A DNA stretch of 64,000 nucleotides from Frateuria edaphi (lineage in GTDB: Bacteria > Pseudomonadota > Gammaproteobacteria > Xanthomonadales > Rhodanobacteraceae). The notes beneath the pieces are model-generated. The model searched no databases, was not told the DNA's origin, and saw nothing but the letters and a program-made list of their open reading frames with translations. This document shows positions 8,579-19,850 of the stretch, piece after piece; position 1 is the stretch's first letter, and every line of letters begins with the position of its first letter. The position numbers were made by a program, and so were the translations under genes. The stretch lies in contig NZ_CP088251.1 of assembly GCF_021117405.1 (NCBI RefSeq), positions 1,054,001-1,118,000 of the forward strand. The letters run 5' to 3'.

Positions 8579-8956
8579 TCAGCGCTTGCCCTTGGCCTCG
8601 AGCATCGCCTTGAGGTCGGCGAACGGGTTGCCGGTGGCGGGGGCCTGCTCGACAGGTTCGTAGCCGGCACCGCGTACGTGATCGATGTAGCGGGAGTGCT
8701 CGTTGTCGTGGCAGTACACGCACAGGAGTTCCCAGTTGCTGCCATCGGGCGGATTGAAATCGTGGTCGTGGTTGCGGTGGTGCACCGTCAGCTCGCGCAG
8801 ATTGGTGCGGGTGAACTCGCGCCCGCAGCGGCCACACACCCACGGATACATCTTCAGCGCACGCTCGCGGTAGCCGAGTTCGCGCTGTTCGGCGGCGCGC
8901 CGGGCCTCGGCCACGATGCGGTCGAGTTTGGCGGAGTCAGGCGTGCGTTGGCTCAT
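8579..8956 (-). CDS. yajD: HNH nuclease family protein, YajD type
   Basis: 125 residues, close to the size of E. coli YajD. It shows the zinc-binding and HNH elements in order: CGRCGREF, TVHHRNHDHDFNPPDGSNW, LLCVYCHDNEHSR. The two CxxC pairs should hold structural zinc and the HH-N-H residues the catalytic metal. The biological role of YajD is not established; an HNH nuclease acting on DNA is the family expectation. It is convergent with the S41 gene (45-base gap). Confidence 0.88.
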   Translation of the reverse strand: MSQRTPDSAKLDRIVAEARRAAEQRELGYRERALKMYPWVCGRCGREFTRTNLRELTVHHRNHDHDFNPPDGSNWELLCVYCHDNEHSRYIDHVRGAGYEPVEQAPATGNPFADLKAMLEAKGKR

Positions 8957-9154
8957 GGCGGGATCCGTGGCAGTTCGGCCGGCATTATCGCGTGTGCGGG
9001 TGCTGGCTGCCGCGTCATCGTCGACCGGTTCGGGGACTGCGTCAGCGTGAGCCCGCGGCCCGGGCGACAACCGGAGAGGTCGCGTCCGGGTGCTTGCTGG
9101 AGGGGCGCCTGCCGGCTGAGCCACAATGGCGCGTTCCGTCACAAGGACCACAGC

Positions 9155-9604
9155 ATGACTTACCTCTGGATCAAGTCCTTCCACCTGCTCTTCGTCATCG
9201 CCTGGATGGCGACGGTTTTCTACCTGCCGCGCATTCTCGTCAACCTCGCCGAGGCCGGCGACGATGCGGCCGTGCGGGAGCGGCTGCTGCTGATGGGGCG
9301 GCGGTTGTACAAGTTCGGCCACAACATGTTCGGCGCCGCGTTCCTGTTCGGCCTGGTGCTGTGGCAGGGCTGGCGGCTGTTTCCCGCGACCTTGCCTAAC
9401 GTGGCGTCGGGCATGCACTGGATCGATGCCAAGCTTGGACTGGTGGCCTTGTTGCTGGCCTATTTCGTGGTCGTGGGGCGGATGTTGAAGCACTGCGGGA
9501 AAGGCGGCGCGCTGCCTTCGCCGTTGGCCTTGCGCTGGCTCAACGAACTGCCGGTGCTGCTGTTGCTGGGGGTGATTTTCCTGGTGCTGGCCAAGCCTTT
9601 CTGA
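9155..9604 (+). CDS. CopD-family membrane protein, HemJ-like
   Basis: 149 residues with four predicted membrane helices. The sequence follows the HemJ/UPF0093 pattern: LWIKSFHLLFVIAWMATVFY with the conserved histidine, LPRILV, RRLYKFGHN, the WIDAKLGLVALLLAYFVVVG segment with its conserved lysine, and LRWLNELPVLLLL. HemJ is the oxygen-independent protoporphyrinogen IX oxidase of many bacteria lacking HemG and HemY; members of the wider CopD family lack that proof. I call it HemJ-like with moderate confidence. The ATG at 9155 has AAGGA 8 bases upstream. Confidence 0.75.
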   Translation: MTYLWIKSFHLLFVIAWMATVFYLPRILVNLAEAGDDAAVRERLLLMGRRLYKFGHNMFGAAFLFGLVLWQGWRLFPATLPNVASGMHWIDAKLGLVALLLAYFVVVGRMLKHCGKGGALPSPLALRWLNELPVLLLLGVIFLVLAKPF

Positions 9605-10081
9605 TTCGACCGATAACCCATTGCAACGCATTCGCTGCCCCGTGCGGTGATCACGCGCGTCCATGACTTTTCTCGACCGCCGGTTTACGTTCGCGGGTGT
9701 CTAATCGTCAACCGGTGCATTGGTGTCCGGATGCACTTCGGTCCGCTAGACCGACGTAGGTCCTGATATACCAGCGAGCGCTGGCGCGTTGTGGCAGCAC
9801 GAGCGTTTCAGGTATTGCAGATTTTTCCAAGCTTGCTCGGCGGTTCCATTCCGCGTTCATCGCGGAGCGCGTTCCTTTGTCGCAAAAAAAACTGGAGACG
9901 CGGCCACGGCGCCTCCCGGCGGCTTTGCCGTTGGTGTCGCGGCCGTACCATCGGGCGGCCGGGCCTTGGTGTCGAAGAATGCCAGGGCATGACTGGGGCG
10001 GCGGTGGGGCCTAATCCGCGGCGCTAACGCCGCATGCTGGCCTTGCCGTTGCGGCAGCCGGTTCTCCCCGGATCGACCCCC
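9605..10081. other. Long intergenic region with three successive inverted repeats
   Basis: No credible gene was seen in these 477 bases. Between 9715 and 9784 three symmetric elements follow one another: GTGCAT-N10-ATGCAC (9715-9736), TCGGTC-N5-GACCGA (9738-9754) and CCAGCG-N2-CGCTGG (9771-9784). An A8 run occurs near 9885. The short frame at 9789-9992 has no family features. The spacing suggests stacked operators or a structured 5' leader for the membrane-protein gene at 10082; see findings. Confidence 0.5.
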
Positions 10082-10786
10082 ATGAACATCTACCAGCCTG
10101 CCACGTTCGAAGATTTGGACCAGGCCCGCCGCGTGCGTGCGCGCCATGCATTGCTCGCTGCCGCGGCACCCGCCGCGTTGGCGATCCTGGAAGTCTTCCA
10201 TCCGCATCCAGGCCACCACCTGCTTGCGATGGACGTCCGAACATGGCTGATCGTGCACTACATCCAGTTGCCGCTATTCGCTCTGGCCGCGTTTTCGGTG
10301 GCAACGCTGGTGAACGCACAGGCCGGTGTTGCGGCGAAGCTCTGCCGGGCGGCGCTGTTTGTGTTCGCCCTGTGCTTCGTGGTTTTCGATACTGCCGCCG
10401 GACTGGTGGTGGGCAGTTTGGTGGAGGCGGCACACGCCTCCGGGAAGCCGGGTGCGTGGCAGGCGCCGATCGATGTCGTCTGGATGCATCCGGTATTCGG
10501 TGGAACCAACCATCCACTGTTGGCGCTGATCGGACGGCTTTCATTGTCCGTTGGCGCCGCGTCGGCCGCGCTGTCGCTGTACCGGGCCGGCCGCGCCTGG
10601 CAGCCGGCACTTCTGCTGGCGCTGTCCGGTTGCGTGATGTACGTGTTTCCCGGTCACTCCTGGCCGGGCGGGCCGCTGACCTTCGGCGGCATGGCGGTGG
10701 CCATCGCCTGGCTGCACTGGGCGCGGCCCCACATGACGCTGGAGCAGTGGGGGCTTCCGGGCATGGGCAGGAACGGGCCCCGTTAG
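10082..10786 (+). CDS. Polytopic membrane protein of unknown function
   Basis: 234 residues with about six hydrophobic helices (for example ALLAAAAPAALAILEVF, LIVHYIQLPLFALAAFSVAT, ALFVFALCFVVFDTAAGLVV and ALLLALSGCVMYVFPGHSWP). Histidines and prolines at helix ends (FHPHPGHHLLAMD and VFPGHSWPGGPL) are the most distinctive points. The ATG at 10082 opens MNIYQPATFEDLDQARR; the preceding 16 codons in frame look non-native. I do not recognise the family. It is convergent with the epimerase gene and stands alone on its strand. Confidence 0.7.
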   Translation: MNIYQPATFEDLDQARRVRARHALLAAAAPAALAILEVFHPHPGHHLLAMDVRTWLIVHYIQLPLFALAAFSVATLVNAQAGVAAKLCRAALFVFALCFVVFDTAAGLVVGSLVEAAHASGKPGAWQAPIDVVWMHPVFGGTNHPLLALIGRLSLSVGAASAALSLYRAGRAWQPALLLALSGCVMYVFPGHSWPGGPLTFGGMAVAIAWLHWARPHMTLEQWGLPGMGRNGPR

Positions 10787-10812
10787 CCAGGTTGCGTTCG
10801 CGACGTAGCGGG

Positions 10813-11820
10813 TCAGCGCCCGTGGTACTCGCGATACCACTTCACGAAGCGTGCGACGCCATCCTCGATCGAAGTGCCCGGCGCATAACCGACGTCGCGG
10901 CGCAGGGCGGAGACATCGGCCCAGGTGTCGGGGACGTCGCCTGGCTGCATGGGCAGCAGGTTCTTCCCGACGGTGGCGCCGAGGTTCTGTTCCAGCAGCT
11001 CGATGAAACGCAGCAGCTGCACGGGCTGGTCGTTGCCGATGTTGTACACGCGGTAGGGCGCGCTGGACGTGCCGGGATTGGGTTGTTCCGGATCGTAGGA
11101 CGGGTCGGGCTGCGCCGGGTGATCGAGCGTGCGGATGACGCCCTCGACGATGTCGTCGATGTAGGTGAAGTCGCGGCTGTGGTTGCCGAAGTTGAAGACG
11201 TCGATCGGCTCGCCGCGGCTGATGCGGTCGGCAAACAGCATCGGTGACATATCGGGCCGGCCCCAGGGTCCGTACACGGTGAAGAAGCGCAACCCGGTGG
11301 TGGGCAGGCCGTAGAGATGGCTGTAACTGTGCGCCATCAATTCGTTGGCCTTCTTGCTGGCCGCGTACAGGCTGACGGGATGGTCGACGGCATCTTCCAC
11401 CGCGAAAGGCATCTTGCGATTGGCACCGTAGACGGAGCTGGAGGAGGCGTAGACCAGGTGCTCGACCTTGCCGTGGCGGCAGCCCTCCAGGATGTTGAGG
11501 AAACCATCCAGGTTGCTGCGTACGTAGGCGCGCGGATTTTTCAGGGAGTAACGCACGCCGGCTTGTGCGGCCAGGTTCACCACGCGCTGCGGCTGGAACG
11601 TCGCGAAGGCGCGGTCGACCGCTTCGGCATCGGCCAGGTCCGCGCGCAGGTGCGTGTACGCACGGTGGTCGGCGAACTGCGCCAGGCGCGCTTCCTTCAA
11701 CGACGGGTCGTAGTAGTCGTTGTGGTTGTCGATGCCGAAGACTTCGTCGCCGCGCGCGAGCAGGCGCTGGGCGAGTGCGGCGCCGATGAAGCCGGCGGTG
11801 CCGGTGACGAGGATACGCAT
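10813..11820 (-). CDS. NAD-dependent epimerase, UDP-glucuronate 4-epimerase type
   Basis: 335 residues of an extended short-chain dehydrogenase. The Rossmann motif [16 protein letters not shown] lies at residues 6-21, the catalytic set is [16 protein letters not shown] plus [17 protein letters not shown] (Tyr-x3-Lys), and [14 protein letters not shown] with [15 protein letters not shown] are signatures of the LpsL/CapI UDP-glucuronate 4-epimerase group. It would convert UDP-glucuronate to UDP-galacturonate for capsule, LPS or exopolysaccharide. No polysaccharide cluster surrounds it, so the destination of the sugar is unknown. A related UDP-glucose epimerase activity cannot be excluded. Confidence 0.88.
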   Translation of the reverse strand: MRILVTGTAGFIGAALAQRLLARGDEVFGIDNHNDYYDPSLKEARLAQFADHRAYTHLRADLADAEAVDRAFATFQPQRVVNLAAQAGVRYSLKNPRAYVRSNLDGFLNILEGCRHGKVEHLVYASSSSVYGANRKMPFAVEDAVDHPVSLYAASKKANELMAHSYSHLYGLPTTGLRFFTVYGPWGRPDMSPMLFADRISRGEPIDVFNFGNHSRDFTYIDDIVEGVIRTLDHPAQPDPSYDPEQPNPGTSSAPYRVYNIGNDQPVQLLRFIELLEQNLGATVGKNLLPMQPGDVPDTWADVSALRRDVGYAPGTSIEDGVARFVKWYREYHGR

Positions 11821-11904
11821 CCGTTACGGTTCCTGTTTAGGACGGGGCATTCTAGCGGGCTGGGGCGTGAGGGGCGGGCGCAGGTGCATGAGCTCCTACC
11901 ATTT

Positions 11905-11990
11905 TGTAAGAGCGGCCCCGGGCGGGACCGTCGTTCGGCAAGTCGCCGACTGGCGCGGACATGGCGATCGCGCCCAAGGGCGCTCCTGCG
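11905..11990. repeat. Family A dispersed palindrome, diverged copy
   Basis: The right arm (11966-11990) contains GCGCCCAAGGGCGCTCCTGC, identical to the right arm of other copies in this window. The left arm (from 11905, TGTAAGAGCGGCCCCGGGCG) is degraded. It lies upstream of the thrS leader region, downstream of the start of the divergent epimerase gene. Confidence 0.75.
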
Positions 11991-12064
11991 GGGGATTCTC
12001 GGCTAGACTAAGGGCCTGATTGGTTCGAGGTGGCCCGCGCGTAAGCGCCGGTCGAGCGTGCGAC

Positions 12065-12091
12065 ATGGCAACTACCGCTTTCCATCGCTGA
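12065..12091 (+). CDS. Putative threonine-rich leader peptide MATTAFHR of thrS
   Basis: A minimal open frame ATG-GCA-ACT-ACC-GCT-TTC-CAT-CGC-TGA carries two consecutive Thr codons. It sits 27 bases upstream of an intrinsic terminator that is itself only 20 bases upstream of the threonyl-tRNA synthetase start. The position, length and codon content are those of an amino-acid attenuation leader. The ribosome-binding site is weak (GAG at 12054-12056, 8 bases from the ATG), so translation is not certain. The call is inference from layout; see findings. Confidence 0.45.
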   Translation: MATTAFHR

Positions 12092-12118
12092 CCTCCCGAC
12101 GCCTTTGTTCCGTTGCAC

Positions 12119-12141
12119 AAAAGGGCGTTTCGCCCTTTTTT
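12119..12141 (+). terminator. Intrinsic terminator directly upstream of thrS (candidate attenuator)
   Basis: AAAAGGGCG (12119-12127) pairs perfectly with CGCCCTTTT (12131-12139) around a TTT loop and runs into a T-tract. The neighbouring upstream gene is on the opposite strand, so no plus-strand gene needs terminating here; the hairpin should act on transcripts heading into thrS. CGCCTTTGT at 12100-12108 can pair with ACAAAAGGGCG (12117-12127) with small bulges, giving a mutually exclusive antiterminator. Confidence 0.8.
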
Positions 12142-12161
12142 GATTTTCCGGGGTTCCATCC

Positions 12162-14063
12162 ATGATCGAAGTGACTCTCCCGGACGGCAGCAAGAAGCCG
12201 TTCGACCATTCCGTGACCGTCCAGGACGTGGCCGCCTCCATCGGCGCCGGCCTGGCCAAGGCGACGCTCGCCGGCAAGGTGGACGGCAAGCTGGTGGACG
12301 CCAGCTTCCCGATCGACCATGACGCCCGCGTGGAGATCGTCACCGAGAAGAGTCCCGAGGCGCTGGAGATCCTGCGCCATTCCACCGCGCACCTGCTGGC
12401 GCAGGCGGTGCAGCGCCTTTACCCCGGCGCGCAGGTCACCATCGGGCCGGTGATCGAGAACGGCTTCTACTACGACTTCGCCTACGAGCGCCCCTTCACG
12501 CCCGACGATCTGGCGAAGATCGAGGCGGAGATGGAGAAGATCGTCAAGGAGGCACTGCCGGTTTCGCGCTCGGTGAAGTCGCGCGACGAGGCGGTGACGT
12601 TCTTCCGTGATCTGGGCGAGGTCTACAAGGCCGAGATCATCGAGTCGATCCCGGCCAACGAAGAGCTCTCGCTCTATACCCAGGGCGACTTCACCGACCT
12701 GTGCCGCGGCCCGCACGTGCCCAATACGGCCAAGCTTCGGTCCTTCAAACTGATGAAGGTCGCCGGCGCCTATTGGCGCGGCGACAGCAACAATGCGATG
12801 CTGACCCGCGTCTACGGCACCGCTTGGCTCAACGACAAGGACCTCAAGGCCTACCTGCACCAGCTGGAGGAGGCCGAGAAGCGCGACCACCGCAAGATCG
12901 GCAAAGCCCTGGACCTGTTCCACCAGCAGGAAGAAAGCCCCGGCATGGTGTTCTGGCACCCCAACGGGTGGGCGATCTGGCAGCAGGTCGAGCAGTACAT
13001 GCGCCGCGTATACCGCAAGAGCGGCTACCAGGAAGTGCGCTGCCCGCAGGTGCTGGACGTGTCGCTGTGGAAGAAGTCCGGCCACTGGGACAACTACGCG
13101 GAGAACATGTTCTTCACCGAGTCGGAGAAGCACACCTACGCGCTCAAGCCGATGAACTGCCCCGGCCACGTGCAGATCTTCAACACCGGCCTGCACAGCT
13201 ACCGCGAGCTGCCGATCCGCTACGGCGAGTTCGGTGGCTGCCACCGCAACGAGCCCTCGGGCGCGCTGCACGGGATCATGCGCGTGCGCGCCTTCACCCA
13301 GGACGACGGCCATATCTTCTGCACGCCTGAGCAGATCGAGCCTGAGGTCACCGCCTTCCACCAGCAGGCCATGCAGGTGTATGGCGACTTCGGTTTCCAG
13401 GACATCGCACTGAAGATCGCGCTGCGCCCGGACAAGCGCATCGGTTCGGACGAAGTGTGGGATCGCGCCGAGGACGCGCTGCGCAAGGCGCTTTCGGCCG
13501 CCGGCGTGCAGTGGGAGGAGCTGCCCGGCGAGGGCGCTTTCTACGGCCCCAAGATCGAGTACCACATGAAGGATTCGATCGGCCGCGCCTGGCAGGTCGG
13601 CACCATGCAGGTCGACTTCATGATGCCCGAGCGCCTGGGCGCCGAGTACGTGGACGAGGCCTCGCAGAAGCGCCACCCGGTCATGCTGCATCGCGCCATC
13701 GTGGGTTCGATGGAGCGTTTCATCGGCATCCTGATCGAGCACCACGCCGGCAACCTGCCGGCCTGGCTGGCGCCGGTGCAGGCGGCGGTGTTTTCCATCA
13801 CCGACGCCCAGGCCGGTTATGTCCGCGAGGTGACGCAAGCCCTTGTCGGCAAAGGCTTCCGCGTCCAGGCCGATTTGCGCAATGAAAAGGTCGGCTATAA
13901 AATCCGCGAGCATACGTTGCAGAAGGTCCCTTATCTCCTCGTGGTCGGTGACCGCGAGAAGGAAGCGGGGGCCGTTTCCGTGCGTACCCGTTCGGGCGAG
14001 GATCTGGGCAGCATGCCGCTGGCCGACTTCGTCGAACGACTTCAGGCCGAAACGCGGCGTTGA
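12162..14063 (+). CDS. thrS: Threonyl-tRNA synthetase
   Basis: 633 residues, full length. The order is a TGS domain (residues 1-62), the editing domain with its HxxxH ([11 protein letters not shown]) and the conserved [10 protein letters not shown], the class II catalytic core with motif 2 ([20 protein letters not shown]) and zinc ligands in PMNCPGH, and the anticodon-binding domain (from about 535, [17 protein letters not shown]). It charges tRNA-Thr and proofreads Ser-tRNA-Thr in the cytoplasm. infC follows after 45 bases in the same transcript. A leader with tandem Thr codons and a terminator precedes it, suggesting control by Thr-tRNA charging rather than, or besides, the operator-mimic control known in E. 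coli. Confidence 0.98.
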   Translation: MIEVTLPDGSKKPFDHSVTVQDVAASIGAGLAKATLAGKVDGKLVDASFPIDHDARVEIVTEKSPEALEILRHSTAHLLAQAVQRLYPGAQVTIGPVIENGFYYDFAYERPFTPDDLAKIEAEMEKIVKEALPVSRSVKSRDEAVTFFRDLGEVYKAEIIESIPANEELSLYTQGDFTDLCRGPHVPNTAKLRSFKLMKVAGAYWRGDSNNAMLTRVYGTAWLNDKDLKAYLHQLEEAEKRDHRKIGKALDLFHQQEESPGMVFWHPNGWAIWQQVEQYMRRVYRKSGYQEVRCPQVLDVSLWKKSGHWDNYAENMFFTESEKHTYALKPMNCPGHVQIFNTGLHSYRELPIRYGEFGGCHRNEPSGALHGIMRVRAFTQDDGHIFCTPEQIEPEVTAFHQQAMQVYGDFGFQDIALKIALRPDKRIGSDEVWDRAEDALRKALSAAGVQWEELPGEGAFYGPKIEYHMKDSIGRAWQVGTMQVDFMMPERLGAEYVDEASQKRHPVMLHRAIVGSMERFIGILIEHHAGNLPAWLAPVQAAVFSITDAQAGYVREVTQALVGKGFRVQADLRNEKVGYKIREHTLQKVPYLLVVGDREKEAGAVSVRTRSGEDLGSMPLADFVERLQAETRR

Positions 14064-14108
14064 TGTTCGCCGTGGCCTAATTCAATAACTCTTCTGGAGG
14101 ATAGTGGT

Positions 14109-14636
14109 ATCGCTACCACCGACAACAAGGGCAACCGCCGTAACCTCGAAATCCGCGTGCCGCGCGTGCGCGTGATCGGCGCCGACTCGGAACAGCTGGG
14201 CATCCTGACCCGCGACGAGGCGCTGGCCATGGCGCAGGAAGCGGGCATGGATCTGGTCGAGATCCAGCCCAACGGCGACCCCCCGGTCTGCCGCATCATG
14301 GATTACGGCAAGTTCAAGTTCGAAGCCCAGAAGAAGGCCCAGGCCGCCAAGAAGAAGCAGAAGCAGGTCGAGATCAAGGAAGTGAAGTTCCGCCCGGTGA
14401 CGGACGTGGGCGACTACCAGATCAAGCTGCGCAACATGCTTCGCTTCCTGGAAGAGGGCGACAAGGTCAAGGTCACGATCCGCTTCCGCGGCCGCGAGAT
14501 GTCCCACCAGGACCTCGGCCAGAACCTGGCCCGGAAGATCCAGGAGGACGTCGGCGACAACGGTCAGGTGGAATCCTTCCCCAGGCTGGAAGGACGCCAG
14601 ATGGTCATGATGATCGGACCGAAGAAAAAGCAGTAA
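14109..14636 (+). CDS. infC: Translation initiation factor IF-3 with AUC start codon
   Basis: 175 residues when started at the ATC at 14109, which follows GGAGG (14096-14100) with 8-base spacing. The N-terminus is then ATTDNKGNRRNLEIRVPRVR after the initiator, as in full-length IF3. The NTD (residues 1-80), the lysine-rich linker (QKKAQAAKKKQKQVE) and the CTD (VKFRPVTDVGDYQIKLRN to MMIGPKKKQ) are all intact. The next usable in-frame start, GTG at 14157, would remove 16 NTD residues and has no ribosome-binding site. IF3 discriminates against non-AUG starts, so an AUC start gives autogenous repression, as the AUU start does in E. coli. Confidence 0.95.
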   Translation: MATTDNKGNRRNLEIRVPRVRVIGADSEQLGILTRDEALAMAQEAGMDLVEIQPNGDPPVCRIMDYGKFKFEAQKKAQAAKKKQKQVEIKEVKFRPVTDVGDYQIKLRNMLRFLEEGDKVKVTIRFRGREMSHQDLGQNLARKIQEDVGDNGQVESFPRLEGRQMVMMIGPKKKQ

Positions 14637-14639
14637 CGA

Positions 14640-14670
14640 AAAAGGCGGCCTCGATGGCCGCCTTTTCTTT
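14640..14670. terminator. Bidirectional intrinsic terminator between infC and the carboxylase gene
   Basis: AAAAGGCGGCC (14640-14650) pairs with GGCCGCCTTTT (14656-14666) around TCGAT, with T-runs on the plus strand and, through the preceding A-run, on the minus strand. It ends the thrS-infC transcript immediately after infC and can serve the convergent carboxylase gene. Confidence 0.9.
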
Positions 14671-14684
14671 GCCTCCCTTTTGAA

Positions 14685-14707
14685 CCCTCTCCAGGGTGGG
14701 GAGAGGG
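14685..14707. repeat. Family C inverted repeat
   Basis: CCCTCTCC (14685-14692) pairs with GGAGAGGG (14700-14707). The same CCCTCTCC/GGAGAGGG pattern recurs near 17953, 25005, 62629 and 62757. It lies in the convergent gap after infC, 17 bases before the stop of the minus-strand carboxylase gene. Confidence 0.75.
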
Positions 14708-14724
14708 AGCAGACCGCGCGCGCC

Positions 14725-16713
<1,989 letters not shown>

Positions 16714-16840
16714 GCAGGGTCGGTCCCGAGTCGATGCAAAGCCCGCGAAATTAACAGATAAGACGTGTGTAGCCGATGCGCAGCGCAGCACGAGGCTGGC
16801 CGGGGAGGGCTATCATTGTCGGTCGCCGCCAGGCTTTCCC

Positions 16841-16901
16841 TGCAGGAGCGCCCTTGGGCGCGACCGGGGGCTCGGCGGTCGCGCCCGAGGGCGCTCCTGC
16901 A
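16841..16901. repeat. Family A dispersed palindrome, intact copy
   Basis: This is the best-preserved copy. The 26-base arms 16841-16866 (beginning TGCAGGAGCGCCCTTGGGCG) and 16876-16901 (ending GAGGGCGCTCCTGCA) pair with one mismatch around a 9-base loop. It ends 21 bases upstream of the queA start codon, so it is probably within the queA 5' untranslated region. Confidence 0.9.
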
Positions 16902-16922
16902 AAAGGCCCTGCGAGACACGCT

Positions 16923-17951
16923 TTGAAGAAGTCCGATTTCGATTTCGACCTGCCGCCCGAACTGATCGCCCAGGCACCGCTGCCGGAGCGATCGGCCAGT
17001 CGGCTTCTGTGGATGGACCCGGCCGCCGGCACGCTGGAAGACAGACGGTTCCGCGAACTGCCGTCCTTCCTGCGCCCCGGTGATTTGCTGGTGTTCAACG
17101 ACACCCGCGTGCTGCCGGCGCGGCTTTACGGGCGCAAGGAATCCGGTGGCGCGGTGGAGATCCTGATCGAACGCGTCACCGGCGCGCACGAGGCCACCGT
17201 GCAGCTCGGCGTGAGCAAGAAACCGAAGGAAGGCGGCCGGATCGAGCTTGGCGACGGTAGCCATGCCACGGTGCTGGGTCGCGACGGTGCGTTCTTCAAG
17301 CTGCGCTTCGAATCGTCCGAGCCGCTGGAAAAGCTGCTCTCGAAATTGGGCGAGATGCCGCTGCCGCCCTACATCCAGCGCCATGCCGATGCCGCCGACA
17401 TGGAGCGCTACCAGACCGTCTATGCCCGCGAGCCGGGCGCCGTGGCCGCGCCCACCGCCGGCCTGCACTTCGACGAACCGCTGCTCGAGCACCTGCGCGA
17501 GCTGGGCGTGGACACCGGCTACGTCACGTTGCACGTGGGCGCCGGTACCTTCCAGCCCGTGCGCGTGGAGGACATCCACCAGCACACGATGCACCGCGAA
17601 TGGCTCAACGTGGGCGCCGCGCTGGTGGAGAAGATGCGTCGAACGCGCGCGGCCGGCGGGCGGGTGATCGCGGTGGGCACCACCGTGGTGCGGGCCCTGG
17701 AAAGCGCCACGATCGACGGGCAGGTGCATCCGTTCGCCGGCGAAACCCAGATCTTCATCTTCCCGGGCTACCGCATCACCAGCATCGACGGCCTGATCAC
17801 CAATTTCCACCTGCCGCAGTCGACGCTGCTGATGCTGGTGTCGGCGCTGGCCGGACGGGAGTTCGTGCTGGAGGCGTACCGGCATGCGGTGCGGGAGCGG
17901 TACCGGTTCTTCTCCTATGGCGATGCGATGCTGATCCTGCCGCGCGCCTAG
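16923..17951 (+). CDS. queA: S-adenosylmethionine:tRNA ribosyltransferase-isomerase (TTG start)
   Basis: 342 residues starting at TTG 16923: the family opening [20 protein letters not shown] follows directly. Other QueA landmarks are [15 protein letters not shown]-like [42 protein letters not shown] and [19 protein letters not shown]. The enzyme transfers and isomerises the ribose of SAM onto preQ1 in tRNA, giving epoxyqueuosine. No in-frame ATG lies nearer than 16776, which would add 49 residues translated from the family A repeat, so TTG is preferred. It heads the conserved queA-tgt-yajC-secD-secF order. Confidence 0.95.
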   Translation: MKKSDFDFDLPPELIAQAPLPERSASRLLWMDPAAGTLEDRRFRELPSFLRPGDLLVFNDTRVLPARLYGRKESGGAVEILIERVTGAHEATVQLGVSKKPKEGGRIELGDGSHATVLGRDGAFFKLRFESSEPLEKLLSKLGEMPLPPYIQRHADAADMERYQTVYAREPGAVAAPTAGLHFDEPLLEHLRELGVDTGYVTLHVGAGTFQPVRVEDIHQHTMHREWLNVGAALVEKMRRTRAAGGRVIAVGTTVVRALESATIDGQVHPFAGETQIFIFPGYRITSIDGLITNFHLPQSTLLMLVSALAGREFVLEAYRHAVRERYRFFSYGDAMLILPRA

Positions 17952-19145
<1,194 letters not shown>

Positions 19146-19151
19146 GATCCC

Positions 19152-19245
19152 TTGCAGGAGCGCCCTTGTGCGCGACCGCCATGTCGGCCGAGCCTCCGAC
19201 CCTCGGTGGATGGATGTGCGGTCGCGTCCAAGGGCGCTCCTGCAA
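19152..19245. repeat. Family A dispersed palindrome between tgt and yajC
   Basis: Arms 19152-19179 (starting TTGCAGGAGCGCCCTTGTGC) and 19218-19245 (ending AAGGGCGCTCCTGCAA) pair over 28 bases with two mismatches around a 38-base loop. The loop sequence differs from other copies while the arms are conserved, consistent with selection or copying of the arms. Confidence 0.9.
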
Positions 19246-19442
19246 GGTCGACGCGCGCCGGCCGGGAACTTCCCTTCAGGCCTGCTTACCAAGGCGCGGA
19301 GCTTGCAAACGCCGGTCCGCGCCGCCATGCAGGAACGCGTGAAGCCGCCGTGCATGCCCTTGGGGTGCATGGCATAATCCAAGACCTTTTTCTGGCGCGG
19401 AGGGGAATTTCCTGTCCACGCCGCTACTTGCAGGATGAAACG

Positions 19443-19775
19443 ATGAGCCTTCCGATGTCCCTGGTGATCGCCCAGGCTGCTCCCGCCGCTGCACCGGGCA
19501 ACCCGCTTTTCAGCTTCCTGCCGCTGATCGCACTCTTCGTCATCTTCTATTTCCTGATGATCCGGCCGCAGATGAAGCGCCAGAAGGAGCATCGCAACAT
19601 GGTCACGGCGCTGGCCAAGGGCGACGAAGTCGTCAGCAACGGCGGCATCGCCGGACGCGTGGAAGAGGTGGGCGAAAGCTTCCTGACCGTCGAGATCGCG
19701 CCGAACGTCAAGATCAAGCTGCAGAAGGGCGCCATCTCGCAGGTGCTGCCCAAGGGCACGCTGAAGTCGTCCTGA
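19443..19775 (+). CDS. yajC: Preprotein translocase accessory subunit YajC
   Basis: 110 residues. A single membrane helix (FSFLPLIALFVIFYFLMIRP, residues about 22-41) with the family-defining FYFLMIRPQMKRQKEH is followed by a cytoplasmic beta-rich domain (ALAKGDEVVSNGGIAGRVEE). YajC associates with SecDF at the Sec translocon. It lies 75 bases ahead of secD. The ATG at 19443 has AGGA upstream within 8 bases; the 297-base gap behind tgt with a family A element may allow separate expression from queA-tgt. Confidence 0.95.
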   Translation: MSLPMSLVIAQAAPAAAPGNPLFSFLPLIALFVIFYFLMIRPQMKRQKEHRNMVTALAKGDEVVSNGGIAGRVEEVGESFLTVEIAPNVKIKLQKGAISQVLPKGTLKSS

Positions 19776-19850
19776 CGAGGCCAGCCAGGCCATCCGCCGC
19801 GGCCGAGGGGGTCGCGGCCTTCGAAGTAACAAGAAACGGGCTTCCCAGGC

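Noticed and set aside
9789-9992. Short frame in the 9605-10081 gap
   Set aside because: No start signal and no family features; alternative frames in the same stretch look equally protein-like, so it is probably chance.
14157-14636. GTG at 14157 as start of infC
   Set aside because: No ribosome-binding site and loss of 16 conserved N-terminal residues; the AUC at 14109 after GGAGG explains the full protein.
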